A stretch of DNA of 64,000 nucleotides from Kiloniella litopenaei (GTDB lineage: Bacteria; Pseudomonadota; Alphaproteobacteria; Kiloniellales; Kiloniellaceae). Below, one piece after another: positions 1-9,430 of this stretch. The stretch covers positions 486,857 through 550,856 of the forward strand of contig NZ_LANI01000002.1 of assembly GCF_000982415.1 (NCBI RefSeq), given 5' to 3'. The notes beneath the pieces were generated by a model. That model made no database searches, was not told where the DNA came from, and saw only the letters and a program-made list of their open reading frames with translations. The translations under genes and the position numbers were made by a program. Positions within the stretch are counted from its first letter, which is position 1. Each line of letters starts with the position of its first letter.

Positions 1-333
1 TGTGTCCTGCCAACCCGTTCTGGCCGGAATGCACAGGCCTTTACTCGTCGTGGAGCTTTGAACATGCGCAATAAGAGGCATCAGGATGATCATCGGCCGG
101 TTGATGATCAGTGTAAATGTGCCTGCTGTACACAATTCAGCCGCGCCTACCTGCGCCATCTGTTCGTGGCAAAAGAAATGCTTGGCCCCATTCTGTTGAC
201 CATTCACAATCTTGCCTATTACCAAGAGCTTATGGCCGGCATGAGGGACGCGATTGCCACTGGTACCTTCGAAGCTTTCCAAGAAGAGTTCTACAGACTG
301 CAAGATGGTGGTGATATCCCCGCATTGGATTAA
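1..333 (+). CDS. tgt: queuine tRNA-ribosyltransferase, C-terminal part (cut by window edge)
   Basis: Tgt exchanges guanine 34 of tRNAs with GUN anticodons for the queuosine precursor preQ1. Only the last 110 codons are present; the reading frame is open from base 1, so the gene begins before the window. The visible part carries the end of the TIM-barrel with the [10 protein letters not shown] and AFTRRGALN motifs. It also has the zinc site: three cysteines in CKCACC (CxCxxC pattern) followed by SRAYLRHL, and the histidine of the later HNL motif. These are diagnostic for bacterial Tgt. The next gene, queG, acts later in the same pathway, which supports the call. The family is established; nothing can be said about the N-terminal half. 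Confidence 0.95.
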   Translation, partial: CVLPTRSGRNAQAFTRRGALNMRNKRHQDDHRPVDDQCKCACCTQFSRAYLRHLFVAKEMLGPILLTIHNLAYYQELMAGMRDAIATGTFEAFQEEFYRLQDGGDIPALD

Positions 334-400
334 AATAGCAACAGACATGTGCTATAAATAATTGAATCAGTGTAAGATGTAGAGGGAGAGAAAGAGGAAG

Positions 401-1540
401 ATGAGCAAAAAATCAAAACAAAGCTCAGCTTCCCTGCTCGACCCTGCGTCGGCTATTCGGGAAAAGGCTCTTGAATTAAAGTTCAACACTGTTGGTTTTT
501 CGCCAGCAAAAATAAATGAGAAAAACCAAAAAAATCTGCGTACATTCCTTGATCTGGGATACCACGGCGATATGGCGTGGATGGAAAACCGGATAGAATG
601 GCGCGAAGACCCAACGGCGATGTGGGAAGACGCAAAAAGCATTATTGTTCTGGGCGTCAATTATGGCCCGGCAGAACCTGCGCTCGCCAATCTCGACTTT
701 GATGATCGCGGCAATATTTCGGTCTATGCCAGAAACAAAGATTACCACGACTTTATCAAAAAACGACTAAAAGCCCTCGCCAGATGGATGGTTGAAAACT
801 TGGGATGTCAGGTCAAAGTTTTTGTTGATACCGCCCCTGTACTAGAGAAAGTTGCAGCTGCACAATCCGGTATTGGCTGGCAAGGTAAAAACACTCATTT
901 GGTTTCCAGAGAATATGGATCATGGCTTTTCCTAGGTGAAATTTATACCGATCTCGACCTCAAAACAGACCGGCACGAGGAAGATCACTGTGGTAGTTGT
1001 AACAAGTGTTTATCAATTTGCCCGACAGATGCCTTTCCGTCCCCCTATGTACTAGATGCAAAGCGCTGTATTTCGTACTTAACAATTGAATATCACGGCC
1101 ATATAGCCGAAGAGTTCCGCGCCCCAATGGGCAATCGTATCTATGGCTGTGATGACTGTATCGCGATTTGCCCCTGGAACAAGTTTGCAGAAGTAACCAC
1201 TGAAGAACACGTTTTCCCACGGATTGAATTAACAGCACCCCGCCTTGCAGACCTTGCCGAACTTGACGATGCAACATTCCGTCAGGTTTTCTCTGGCTCC
1301 CCCGTAAAACGTATCGGTCGGGATCGATTTATAAGAAATGTTCTAATCGGAATAGGAAACTGCGGTGATAAATCCATCGTCAAGCGCATTACACCACTTT
1401 TGAAAGACTCATCCCCCTATGTACGGGCCATGGCCGTCTGGGCGATGAAACGCCTGCTCGACAAACAGGAATTCGAAGATTTGAAACTTGAATATAAAGA
1501 TGACGAACCTGATGCCGATGTATTGGTTGAGTGGCTATAA
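401..1540 (+). CDS. queG: epoxyqueuosine reductase QueG
   Basis: QueG is a cobalamin-dependent iron-sulfur enzyme that reduces epoxyqueuosine to queuosine in tRNA, the last step of the pathway. The 379-residue protein has the usual family length. Two 4Fe-4S cluster motifs are visible: CGSCNKCLSICP near residues 196-208 and CDDCIAICPW near 249-259. A C-terminal HEAT-like part (about 300-365, with the phrase YVRAMAVWAMKRL) fits the tRNA-binding region. The ATG is preceded by AGGAAG at good spacing. It lies 67 bp after tgt on the same strand, so the two queuosine genes may be co-transcribed. It is cytoplasmic. Confidence 0.96.
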   Translation: MSKKSKQSSASLLDPASAIREKALELKFNTVGFSPAKINEKNQKNLRTFLDLGYHGDMAWMENRIEWREDPTAMWEDAKSIIVLGVNYGPAEPALANLDFDDRGNISVYARNKDYHDFIKKRLKALARWMVENLGCQVKVFVDTAPVLEKVAAAQSGIGWQGKNTHLVSREYGSWLFLGEIYTDLDLKTDRHEEDHCGSCNKCLSICPTDAFPSPYVLDAKRCISYLTIEYHGHIAEEFRAPMGNRIYGCDDCIAICPWNKFAEVTTEEHVFPRIELTAPRLADLAELDDATFRQVFSGSPVKRIGRDRFIRNVLIGIGNCGDKSIVKRITPLLKDSSPYVRAMAVWAMKRLLDKQEFEDLKLEYKDDEPDADVLVEWL

Positions 1541-1565
1541 CACAGCCCCTTTTAAAAGCCTTAAA

Positions 1566-1928
1566 TTATCCACCAACGGGGCTGGGCTTTGGGCCACGGG
1601 GATAGCAAACAAATGATGCACGTGCTCCTTGGAACATCGGGCAACTATTCCAAAGAAGATCTTCACCCCTAAGTTCTATACGACCATCACCACAGGTTTC
1701 TTTTGCAAAGGCCAGAACTTGACCTGGGTCGTTCAATCCCTTGCCATAACAAACCCCAAAGCCCCATGGGGTGTATTTGTTCTTTCCGTATATTTGCGCC
1801 CCTTTGGCCACGGCTTTAGCCACAGGCCGTGCAGCATCAACTTTAATGGGTTCGTTCGCACATCCGGCAAGTATGGCAAAAGCAAGCATAGCGCATAACC
1901 AGCGCCAACATTGTTTGATATCGTTCAT
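1566..1928 (-). CDS. small predicted lipoprotein
   Basis: A 120-residue protein with a lipoprotein signal: basic N-terminus, a hydrophobic stretch (about residues 10-20) and the lipobox LAGC with Cys22 as the lipidation site. After this comes a short domain with four further cysteines (GVCYGKGL, ETCGD, NSCPM, FVCYP), which could form two disulfides in the periplasm. I do not recognise a named family. The start overlaps the stop of the upstream EamA transporter gene by 4 bp (ATGA type), so translation is probably coupled. The envelope location is inferred from the lipobox; the function is unknown. Confidence 0.8.
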   Translation of the reverse strand: MNDIKQCWRWLCAMLAFAILAGCANEPIKVDAARPVAKAVAKGAQIYGKNKYTPWGFGVCYGKGLNDPGQVLAFAKETCGDGRIELRGEDLLWNSCPMFQGARASFVCYPRGPKPSPVGG

Positions 1929-2872
1929 GCTTCTTCTCCTCTCTTCCCGTTCATGACAAACCTGCTCCCCAACCTTTTGTATACTGCTCCTTTTATCTGG
2001 GTAATAATGATACCCAACAGAATAACCCCTAATGCAACAAAGGCTTGGGTATCATAACTCTCGGATAAAAAGAGGAACCCCCACACCATCCCGAATACCG
2101 GGACCAGATAGTTATTCAACGCGGTAAAATTAGCGCCGACAGCACCCAAAAGATAATACAAAATAATATAGGCAATCGCAGTTGATACAATAGAAAGCAT
2201 CAAAAGCGCCCCAAAGCTCAAAAGACTTGGCTCTAAAGACATTGGATCTTCAACAATAAACGCCATGGGCAATGCCATTAAAGACGCACAAAGTAAAATT
2301 GCCGCTCCATTCACGATTGGATCCTGTTTAACCAGTCCAACTTTACGAGCAAATACAGAACTTGCCCCATAACAAAAACTGGCAAAAGCAACAGCAAGCT
2401 GCCCAAGAACAGAATCACCCAACCCCTTTAAAGCCTCTGGCCCGACAAGAAGAACAACACCCCCAAATCCAGTTACCGTCCCGATAACCTTAGGTAATGA
2501 CATTTTCTCATCTTCTGTCCAGAAATGAGCAATCACCAAAGCCGTAAGGGGTACTACAGCCATCAAAATAGCTGCCAGACCAGAATCTATGTGTAGTTCC
2601 CCCCAAGAAATCAGAACAAACGGCAAAATATTTCCCGTCACCCCAATCAATGCATAATACCGCCAGGTTTGAAGATCTCGGGGAAAACGCTTCCCCAAAA
2701 CCCAAACCAATCCACTTAGAACAATTGATGCAAATAAAAGACGAAAAGCCGTAAGCGTTACAGGCGAAACACTCTCTAAAGTGATTTTAATAAGGAAAAA
2801 AGAGCTTCCCCAGATTGCCCCCAATAGTACAAGAAGTACGTATTGATGGAGCTGTGGCTTGTCTGACAGCAT
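1925..2872 (-). CDS. EamA/DMT-family transporter
   Basis: An inner-membrane protein of the drug/metabolite transporter superfamily with about ten hydrophobic helices in two EamA repeats. The first repeat begins with the typical GAIWGSSFFLIK phrase and the second lies after a central FARKVG loop. Substrate cannot be predicted; family members export amino acids, purines or other metabolites. I chose the ATG at 2872 (315 residues, starting MLSDKPQ), because it places the first helix at the usual distance from the start. An in-frame ATG at 2941 would add 23 residues and cannot be excluded, since neither has a strong Shine-Dalgarno site. It is followed, with a 4-bp overlap, by the small lipoprotein gene. 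Confidence 0.88.
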   Translation of the reverse strand: MLSDKPQLHQYVLLVLLGAIWGSSFFLIKITLESVSPVTLTAFRLLFASIVLSGLVWVLGKRFPRDLQTWRYYALIGVTGNILPFVLISWGELHIDSGLAAILMAVVPLTALVIAHFWTEDEKMSLPKVIGTVTGFGGVVLLVGPEALKGLGDSVLGQLAVAFASFCYGASSVFARKVGLVKQDPIVNGAAILLCASLMALPMAFIVEDPMSLEPSLLSFGALLMLSIVSTAIAYIILYYLLGAVGANFTALNNYLVPVFGMVWGFLFLSESYDTQAFVALGVILLGIIITQIKGAVYKRLGSRFVMNGKRGEEA

Positions 2873-2992
2873 GCGAAGGATTCCATTGGGAGTTTGAATT
2901 CCCCCCAATGTTTCAAGAAACCAAAGCAAAGGCAATCTCATTTTACGAGATGATTACTTTGCTCTAAATATGACCGAAATCCTTTACGGGAT

Positions 2993-3364
2993 TCAGGTCT
3001 CTACAGCCACATCCAAAGTCGTTTCGCTTGATGGCAATCCACCTCTGGCCTGTGTACTGATGTTTTTTAGCTGCTCAACATGTGAGGAAAGAGATTGAAC
3101 AATACCACCGATTTCTGTTGTTGCCTGACTTGTTTGCCCTGCCAATTGCTTCACTTCGCCCGCAACAACGGCAAAACCTTTACCTGCATCCCCTGCACGC
3201 GCAGCTTCAATTGTAGCGTTTAAAGCCAATAAATTCGTCTGACGGGCGATTGCATCAATCTGTTGCGCAACCTGTCCTACATTTTCAATTTCAATACTTA
3301 ATTGAGCTATCTCGTCAAAAATTTTGTCAATGCTTTGCTCAATAACATCCTGATTTGGATTCAT
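2993..3364 (-). CDS. mini methyl-accepting chemotaxis protein (signalling tip only)
   Basis: A 123-residue soluble protein consisting almost entirely of the conserved hairpin tip of the MCP cytoplasmic domain. The tip phrases [17 protein letters not shown] and [15 protein letters not shown] span about residues 42-74, with short helical arms on either side. There is no membrane segment, sensor domain or HAMP. The ATG is preceded by GGGAG at workable spacing, and upstream DNA shows no remnant of a longer receptor in any frame, so this looks like an intact small gene and not a broken one. The tip is the part of MCPs that binds CheA and CheW; what this version reports on is unknown. No chemotaxis genes are adjacent. 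Confidence 0.8.
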   Translation of the reverse strand: MNPNQDVIEQSIDKIFDEIAQLSIEIENVGQVAQQIDAIARQTNLLALNATIEAARAGDAGKGFAVVAGEVKQLAGQTSQATTEIGGIVQSLSSHVEQLKNISTQARGGLPSSETTLDVAVET

Positions 3365-3767
3365 TTAATTCACGCTCCCGTTAGACCTAGATAACACTGA
3401 TAACAACTTGCCATTAACGCGAGATTAACCAGAACAAGAAAAAGTAATTTTTGGGAAAACATACCTTTTTTGCACGAAATTTTCACGCCTGGGTCATCAG
3501 GCCTTGTGATATAATGACAACAACAATCATTTATCACTGACAAGCATCACACTGAAAGGTATCAAAACTGGGGGAGACTGACAGGGAATACGGGATAATT
3601 AAAAACATTCGTTTCTATCGGTTGAAAAAACTCCCACAATAATCTTTTGTTCGGTATAAGTAATAACAACGAAACACTATTCATTCATTTTTGCTTAAGA
3701 GGATAGTGTTAATTTATAATTGGTCTTTGCTATTAAAAAGCTGGTTGGCAAAAACTACGATTAAGCA
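3365..3767. other. AT-rich intergenic region between divergent genes
   Basis: About 400 bp between the mini-MCP (minus strand) and the histidine kinase (plus strand). It should hold both promoters, though I cannot assign them with confidence. An 8-bp perfect inverted repeat (AACACTAT at 3673-3680, ATAGTGTT at 3703-3710) lies about 60 bp before the kinase. A 21-codon GTG-start frame (3706-3771) ends in a TGA that overlaps the kinase's TTG codon. Confidence 0.4.
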
Positions 3768-5660
3768 TTGATACGTTTGGGTGTGGAGCGCCGGTTGAAT
3801 TTAAATATACGCAACTCCATTTGCGGTAAGCTGCTATCGATCTATATTCCATTGATCAGCATCAGCTTGCTGCTTCTCTTTACCGTTCTTGAAAGCCGGA
3901 ATATTCATAAACTGAATTCCGAGCTTGGAACGCGTTTAGATAAAATGGTTGATATTCAGGGCACCGCTTTATCAACACCGGTCTGGAACTATGACCTGGA
4001 TTCAATTCAGGCGATATTACTGGCTTTATCCAGAAACCCGGAATTCCATTCAGCACAGGTTTACGACACTGACGGCCTTATCCTTGCGGAACTGGCCAGC
4101 GAAGATGCCAAATCTATTGATGCTGCGCTTTCCAGAGAAACTGAAATTAAACACAATTCCTTTGATCGCCTCGAAACGATCGGAAGTGTCAGGGTTTTAT
4201 TTCATGACGAATTGATTTCAGCGGAAATAAAAGAACGTTTAATCTTTGACGGTTTGGTAATGGTCGTTACCATTCTTGTCCTCTCTGCCCTCACCTTTCT
4301 GGGTGCGAATTCCTATATCGGTGTTCCACTAAAGCTTCTGTTGGAATCAATTCAATCCGAAAAACAGCACAAAACGCGAGTAGCTGTTAACTGGACATCA
4401 AATGACGAACTTGGTGCCGTGGTTACCGCCTATAATGATTTGTTGCAAAAACAGTCAGCCTATGAAGCCGCGGTTAAGGCATCTGAGCTTCGAGCCAAAA
4501 GATCAGAAGCACAGCTAACACAAGCTATCGAAACCATGTCAGAGGGTTTTGCTCTCTATGATCAAGAAGACAAGCTTGTTCTATGTAATAGCAACTATCG
4601 AAACATTTCAGCGAAACGTGCACGTATTATTACGCTGGGTTCTCGATTTGAAGATCAGGTTCGCGAACTCGTTTATGCAGGTGATTTTGTCGGCACAGAA
4701 GGACGTGAAGAAGAATTCATTAACGAAACTTGCGCCAGCCACGAATCCCTGCAGGAACGGATGATATTGCACCTCAGCAATGGCACCTGGTTACAATTCA
4801 ATCACCGCAGGACCCCGGCAAAAGAGATTGTTGTTCTGGCAACTGATATCACGCCATTGAAAAATCAGGAACGAGAAATCAGACGCGCCAAAGAAATTGC
4901 AGATCAGGCCAATACAGCAAAATCTCAATTTCTCGCCAATATGAGCCACGAGCTTAGAACGCCACTCAATGCTATTCTTGGTTTTTCCGAGATTATGAAG
5001 GGCGAACTTATGGGGCCGCTGGGATCAACTCACTACAAATCCTACTGTCAGGATATCCATTCGTCCGGCACCCATCTTCTTGATTTGATTAATGACATAT
5101 TAGATCTATCCAAAATTGAAGCAGGTGCCTTTGAGCTTCAGGACGAAACAGTTGATATTACACAAACAGCCCGCGCGGCCCACAAACTGGTTGTGGGGCA
5201 AAGCTCTTCTGAATTTGTCCCCGTCACGCTTGATATTCCTGACAACCTTCCCTTTGTTCGTGCAGATCTGAGGGCTATAAAACAAATTCTTCTCAACCTC
5301 CTCTCAAATGCGGTTAAATTTACACCACAGGGTGGGGAAGTTATTCTCAAAGCCAACGAAAACGAAGATAACAGTCTAAGTATAGAGATCAGGGATACCG
5401 GGATTGGCATTCCAAAACACGAATTAGAACGCATCCTGGAACCATTCATTCGTGCCGATACCCCGATGACACGGGCTTTTGAAGGCACGGGCCTTGGTCT
5501 CCCCCTTGTGAAGTCCTTGATGGAACAACATGACGGCCAACTTGGCTTGGAAAGTGAAATTAACAAGGGAACAGTTGCAACCATTACCTTCCCTGCCGCC
5601 AGAGTAATTCCGCGCAGAGAAGGTGATACTCTTTTGAACCAGACCGTAAATAGTGCTTGA
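3768..5660 (+). CDS. membrane sensor histidine kinase with PAS domain
   Basis: A two-component sensor kinase of about 630 residues. In order: first membrane helix (about 20-42), a periplasmic sensing domain (about 43-160), second helix (about 163-185), a HAMP-like linker, a PAS domain (about 250-365, with MSEGFALYDQED), a HisKA domain with phosphoacceptor His near residue 394 in SHELRTPLNAILGFSE, and a HATPase domain with NLLSNAVKFTP (N box), DTGIGIP (G1) and GTGLGLP (G2). No receiver domain is fused and no response regulator is adjacent, so the partner is encoded elsewhere. There is no ATG near the start: candidate starts are TTG 3768, which overlaps a short upstream frame's stop, and TTG 3795, which has GGAG 6 nt upstream. 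The signal sensed is unknown. Confidence 0.92.
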   Translation: MIRLGVERRLNLNIRNSICGKLLSIYIPLISISLLLLFTVLESRNIHKLNSELGTRLDKMVDIQGTALSTPVWNYDLDSIQAILLALSRNPEFHSAQVYDTDGLILAELASEDAKSIDAALSRETEIKHNSFDRLETIGSVRVLFHDELISAEIKERLIFDGLVMVVTILVLSALTFLGANSYIGVPLKLLLESIQSEKQHKTRVAVNWTSNDELGAVVTAYNDLLQKQSAYEAAVKASELRAKRSEAQLTQAIETMSEGFALYDQEDKLVLCNSNYRNISAKRARIITLGSRFEDQVRELVYAGDFVGTEGREEEFINETCASHESLQERMILHLSNGTWLQFNHRRTPAKEIVVLATDITPLKNQEREIRRAKEIADQANTAKSQFLANMSHELRTPLNAILGFSEIMKGELMGPLGSTHYKSYCQDIHSSGTHLLDLINDILDLSKIEAGAFELQDETVDITQTARAAHKLVVGQSSSEFVPVTLDIPDNLPFVRADLRAIKQILLNLLSNAVKFTPQGGEVILKANENEDNSLSIEIRDTGIGIPKHELERILEPFIRADTPMTRAFEGTGLGLPLVKSLMEQHDGQLGLESEINKGTVATITFPAARVIPRREGDTLLNQTVNSA

Positions 5661-5731
5661 TCCAAAACATGCCTAGCCAAGCAACTAAACGCGATACCCC
5701 TCGTCGAAAATGATTGTACTTTTCTTAGCAA

Positions 5732-5759
5732 AAAGCCCGCAGATAAAACTGCGGGCTTT
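5732..5759. terminator. bidirectional hairpin terminator
   Basis: A perfect 11-bp inverted repeat (AAAGCCCGCAG at 5732-5742 and its complement at 5749-5759) with a 6-nt loop and A/T runs on both outer flanks. It sits between the convergent histidine kinase and soxG genes and can serve both strands. Confidence 0.85.
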
Positions 5760-5820
5760 ATTGATATTGATCTACCCCACAATATGAACACTTAAAAGCA
5801 GGATAAAAAAGTTTGCTTAT

Positions 5821-6417
5821 TTAGAGATGGTGATATTCACCCATCGCATCCAGAAGCCAATCAACCAGATACTCGGCAAAGGACGGACGGACAAACATCC
5901 GGTAAGTCGGCTTGTCATCCAACATTTGCAACAGCACAGGGGCTTTCCCAACACGTGTTTGAACGGCCTGTCCCGGCGCAAAAGACTGTGCATCCATATC
6001 CAGACGACAGCTTTTCTTCATCACATTACGTGCCTGTGCCCCTGTCAGATCAAGTGCCGTGCGGTTACCGGAAACATCAATAACCGCAACATGTAATCCA
6101 TCAAGCGCATCACGCAGTTTTTGAACAAGATCATCTTGCCCGTCAACCGGACCAACAACCTGCCATTCGTCAGGGCCTAGCCAGAAAACAGTAAAGTCGC
6201 CTTTGGTGACATAGGTGTTTGGATCTGTTGGCACAGCAACACCAACGACCTTTTTCACCCCGGCAACAAACTTTTTATCTTCGGCATTCCCGCGGATATT
6301 CACCTGAGCCAGAAAAGGGACTTCTGACAAGCTGACACCTTGTTCGCCACTGACAGAACCATTGATCATGGCCTGTTCTTTGTGCGCGATAATACTGCTA
6401 CGGAATGTATCAACCAT
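5821..6417 (-). CDS. soxG: sarcosine oxidase gamma subunit
   Basis: The small GcvT-like subunit of heterotetrameric sarcosine oxidase, which oxidatively demethylates sarcosine to glycine and passes the one-carbon unit to tetrahydrofolate. The protein of 198 residues matches the family length. Its C-terminal half has the family's conserved phrases (DFTVFWLGPDEWQVV, VIDVSGNRTALDL, YRMFVRPSFAEYLVDWL). The ATG at 6417 is preceded by GGAGAA and overlaps the end of soxA by 8 bp, so I prefer it to a longer frame beginning at 6459. It is the last gene of soxBDAG and ends before a strong hairpin. Confidence 0.93.
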   Translation of the reverse strand: MVDTFRSSIIAHKEQAMINGSVSGEQGVSLSEVPFLAQVNIRGNAEDKKFVAGVKKVVGVAVPTDPNTYVTKGDFTVFWLGPDEWQVVGPVDGQDDLVQKLRDALDGLHVAVIDVSGNRTALDLTGAQARNVMKKSCRLDMDAQSFAPGQAVQTRVGKAPVLLQMLDDKPTYRMFVRPSFAEYLVDWLLDAMGEYHHL

Positions 6418-9400
6418 CACGACGTTCTCCTTTTGGATCGTAGAAGACCGGGCTGACAATTTTCACCTTTGTCACCTTGCCGCGGTCATGCGCGTAAATC
6501 CATTGTCCCATACGGTTATGTCCATCCTTTACCAAGGCCATCGCAATAGAATGGCCCAGGTTCGGGCTCCAGTAAGAAGATGTAACATGACCGACCATCG
6601 GGGCAGGTGTCGGGTTCACACGCTCATAGGTAAGCTGTGCGCCCTCTTCCAGAACTTCCTTTGGATTTTCTGTAACAAGACCGACAAGCTGTTTACGACC
6701 TTCACGGGCCGTATCTTCACGGGCAAATGAACGGCGACCAATAAAGTCACCTTTCTTCTTTGCAACGATCCAGTCCATACCAAGATCCTGTGGTGTCTGT
6801 GTCCCATCAGTTTCCTGGCCAATAATGACAAAGCCTTTTTCTGCACGAAGGACGTGCATGGTTTCGGTTCCATACGGCGTAATGTCGTACTTTTCCCCTA
6901 GCTCCATACATTTCTTCCACAGGTGAAGACCATGCCAGTTTCTGACATTGATCTCATAGGAAAGATCACCGGTAAAGGAAATCCGGAAAACACGCGCAGG
7001 AACACCAGCAACTTCACCTTCGCGCCAAGTCATGAACGGGAAAGCTTCGTTAGAGAAATCCATCTCTGGTGCAAGCTCTTCCAGTAGCTGACGGGCTTTG
7101 GGACCACCGATAGAAAGTGTCGACCACTCTTCTGTAACAGACGTACAGTAAACTTCCAGATCGGGCCATTCCGTCTGCAGATACTCTTCCAGCCAATCAA
7201 GAACACCGGCGGCACCGCCAGTTGTTGTTGTCATGTGGAAGTGATTTTCGCCAAGACGCGATGTCACACCATCATCAAAGACCATGCCGTCTTCTTTGAG
7301 CATAAAGCCATAGCGGCAGGACCCAACAGGAAGTTTTAACCAAGCGTTTGTGTAAACCAGATTAAGGAACTTTGCTGCATCTTTACCCTGAATATCGATT
7401 TTACCCAGTGTGGACGCATCAAGAATACCAACACCTTCACGCAGAGCAGCAGTCTCGCGCGCCACGGCCGCATCCATGTCTTCCCCGGCTTTCGGGTAGT
7501 ACCATGCACGTTGCCACTGACCTACAGGCTCAAAAGCAGCCCCATTTTCCAGATGCCAGCTATACATGGAAGTACGGCGAACAGGATCAGCAAGGTCGCC
7601 ATTAATGCCACGTCCAGCCAAAGCACCAAAGTTAACAGGGGTATAGGGCGGGCGGAAAGTCGTTGTACCGACCTTCGGGATAGCCTTTTCCAACTGCGAC
7701 GACAGGATCGCCAAACCGTTTACATTGGAAAGTTTCCCCTGATCCGTCGCCATACCTGTCGTGGTATAACGCTTCATATGTTCGACAGAGTGCATGCCTT
7801 CACGCGCCGCCAGCATGATATCTGCGGCGGTAACATCGTGCTGATAATCAACGTAATGCTTGCGCTTGCCCTGACCGACGGGATGATCCGTTGGCACAAC
7901 CCAATAGGCCTTGATGGCTTTTTCTTCAACAACAAGTGCTTTCGGTGAAGCCTTTGCCTTGCCTTTGCCAAACCCGGCATCTTTGGCCGCCGCAGCACCC
8001 GCCGCAGCACCTTCATCAAGGGCAGATTGCAAATCAAAAGAACCTTTACAGGCACCAACAGTACGTTCGTTCTGTGCAGAGATATTCGGTACAAAACAAA
8101 CTTTCTCTTCATCATAACGGAGCTTGCCGATTGACTGAGAGAAAAGATGGACCGCGGGGTTCCATCCACCAGATGTCAGGATCGTGTCGCAATCAATCTT
8201 GCGTCGGCTACCAGTGATCTTGGTGCCATCCGAAGAAACTGTTGCAACCTCAACACCTTTGACACGTTTACTGCCAAGGGTGGCAACAATGCCTGACCCC
8301 GTCAGAATTTCAATGCCTTTTTGGCGCGCTGCGTTGGGCAGATCACCATCGACAACTTCACGCAAATCAATAACGGTTGGAATATCCATGCCCGCATCAA
8401 CCAGATCAATTGCTGCCGAATAAGCACTGTCATTATTCGTGAAAATAACACCGCGACGCCCGGGTAGTGCACCATAACGGTTGGCATAGGCCTGCCCCGC
8501 ATTGGCCAGCATAATGCCCGGGCGATCATTGTCAGCAAAAACCAGTGGGCGTTCGTGCGATCCAGTTGCGAGCACAACCTGTTTGGCGCGGAAATGCCAG
8601 ATACGATGTTTGCTCAGACCCGGCTTGGCGCCCGGACCGAAATGATCCGTTCTGCGTTCATGAACCGTGATGTAGTTGTGATCGTAATAGCCAAAAGCAT
8701 TTGCACGTTTTAACAAACGCACATTATCCATTGCTTCCAGTTCAGCAACAGCAGAATTAACCCATTCCTGAGCCGACTTGCCGTCAATGATCTGTTTTGT
8801 GTTCAACAAAGAACCACCAAATTCAGGCTGTTCATCACACAGAACAACGCGGGCGCCGGTACGTCCGGCTTCAAGTGCTGCACTCAACCCGGCAGGCCCG
8901 GATCCAACAACCATGACTTCACAGAACTCGTTCATGTGATCATAGGTATCGGGGTCTTTTTCACGTGGCAAAACGCCCAGACCAGCCATACGACGAATGA
9001 TCGGCTCGTAAACCGTCATCCACATTGACTTCGGATCCATAAAGGTTTTGTAGTAGAAACCTGCAACAAAGATACGGGACGCCACAGAGTTAACTGCAGC
9101 AAGGTCAAAGTTTACAGACGGCCAACAGTTGACAGATTTAGCTGTCAAACCTTCGTAAAGTTCAATCTGTGTCGCACGGACGTTCGGCTCGCTACGCGGT
9201 CCGGTTTCCAGCTGGATAATTGCATTCGGCTCTTCAGAACCGGCTGTCAAAATACCACGGGGACGGTGCGTCTTGAAACTACGCCCTACCAGATGAACCC
9301 CGTTTGCAACCAATGCAGATGCCAGGGTATCCCCTTTGACACCTGTGTAATTTTTACCGTTAAAGGTAAAATTAATGACGTTGGAACGGTCAACCCGTGT

Positions 9401-9430
9401 TCCCTGTGTCGTACGGAACTTCTCGGTCAT
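6410..9430 (-). CDS. soxA: sarcosine oxidase alpha subunit
   Basis: The 1006-residue large subunit of heterotetrameric sarcosine oxidase. Domain order is visible: an N-terminal ferredoxin-like 2Fe-2S-fold domain (about 15-110), a Rossmann FAD/NAD-binding domain beginning at VVGSGPAGLSAALEAGR (about 175-190), and a C-terminal GcvT-type aminomethyltransferase domain (about 620-1000). In known enzymes this last domain receives the methylene group on folate. ATG 9430 has a GAGGG site upstream and overlaps the soxD stop (ATGA); a GTG one codon earlier is less likely. It works with SoxB, SoxD and SoxG in the cytoplasm. The length and full domain set argue for a functional enzyme. Confidence 0.97.
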   Translation of the reverse strand: MTEKFRTTQGTRVDRSNVINFTFNGKNYTGVKGDTLASALVANGVHLVGRSFKTHRPRGILTAGSEEPNAIIQLETGPRSEPNVRATQIELYEGLTAKSVNCWPSVNFDLAAVNSVASRIFVAGFYYKTFMDPKSMWMTVYEPIIRRMAGLGVLPREKDPDTYDHMNEFCEVMVVGSGPAGLSAALEAGRTGARVVLCDEQPEFGGSLLNTKQIIDGKSAQEWVNSAVAELEAMDNVRLLKRANAFGYYDHNYITVHERRTDHFGPGAKPGLSKHRIWHFRAKQVVLATGSHERPLVFADNDRPGIMLANAGQAYANRYGALPGRRGVIFTNNDSAYSAAIDLVDAGMDIPTVIDLREVVDGDLPNAARQKGIEILTGSGIVATLGSKRVKGVEVATVSSDGTKITGSRRKIDCDTILTSGGWNPAVHLFSQSIGKLRYDEEKVCFVPNISAQNERTVGACKGSFDLQSALDEGAAAGAAAAKDAGFGKGKAKASPKALVVEEKAIKAYWVVPTDHPVGQGKRKHYVDYQHDVTAADIMLAAREGMHSVEHMKRYTTTGMATDQGKLSNVNGLAILSSQLEKAIPKVGTTTFRPPYTPVNFGALAGRGINGDLADPVRRTSMYSWHLENGAAFEPVGQWQRAWYYPKAGEDMDAAVARETAALREGVGILDASTLGKIDIQGKDAAKFLNLVYTNAWLKLPVGSCRYGFMLKEDGMVFDDGVTSRLGENHFHMTTTTGGAAGVLDWLEEYLQTEWPDLEVYCTSVTEEWSTLSIGGPKARQLLEELAPEMDFSNEAFPFMTWREGEVAGVPARVFRISFTGDLSYEINVRNWHGLHLWKKCMELGEKYDITPYGTETMHVLRAEKGFVIIGQETDGTQTPQDLGMDWIVAKKKGDFIGRRSFAREDTAREGRKQLVGLVTENPKEVLEEGAQLTYERVNPTPAPMVGHVTSSYWSPNLGHSIAMALVKDGHNRMGQWIYAHDRGKVTKVKIVSPVFYDPKGERRDG

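Noticed and set aside
2993..3364. Mini-MCP as a pseudogene fragment
   Set aside because: It has its own ATG and GGGAG site, and the upstream DNA shows no receptor sequence in any frame.
5138..5791. 217-codon minus-strand frame
   Set aside because: It runs antisense through the kinase catalytic domains and across a hairpin terminator, with no family features.
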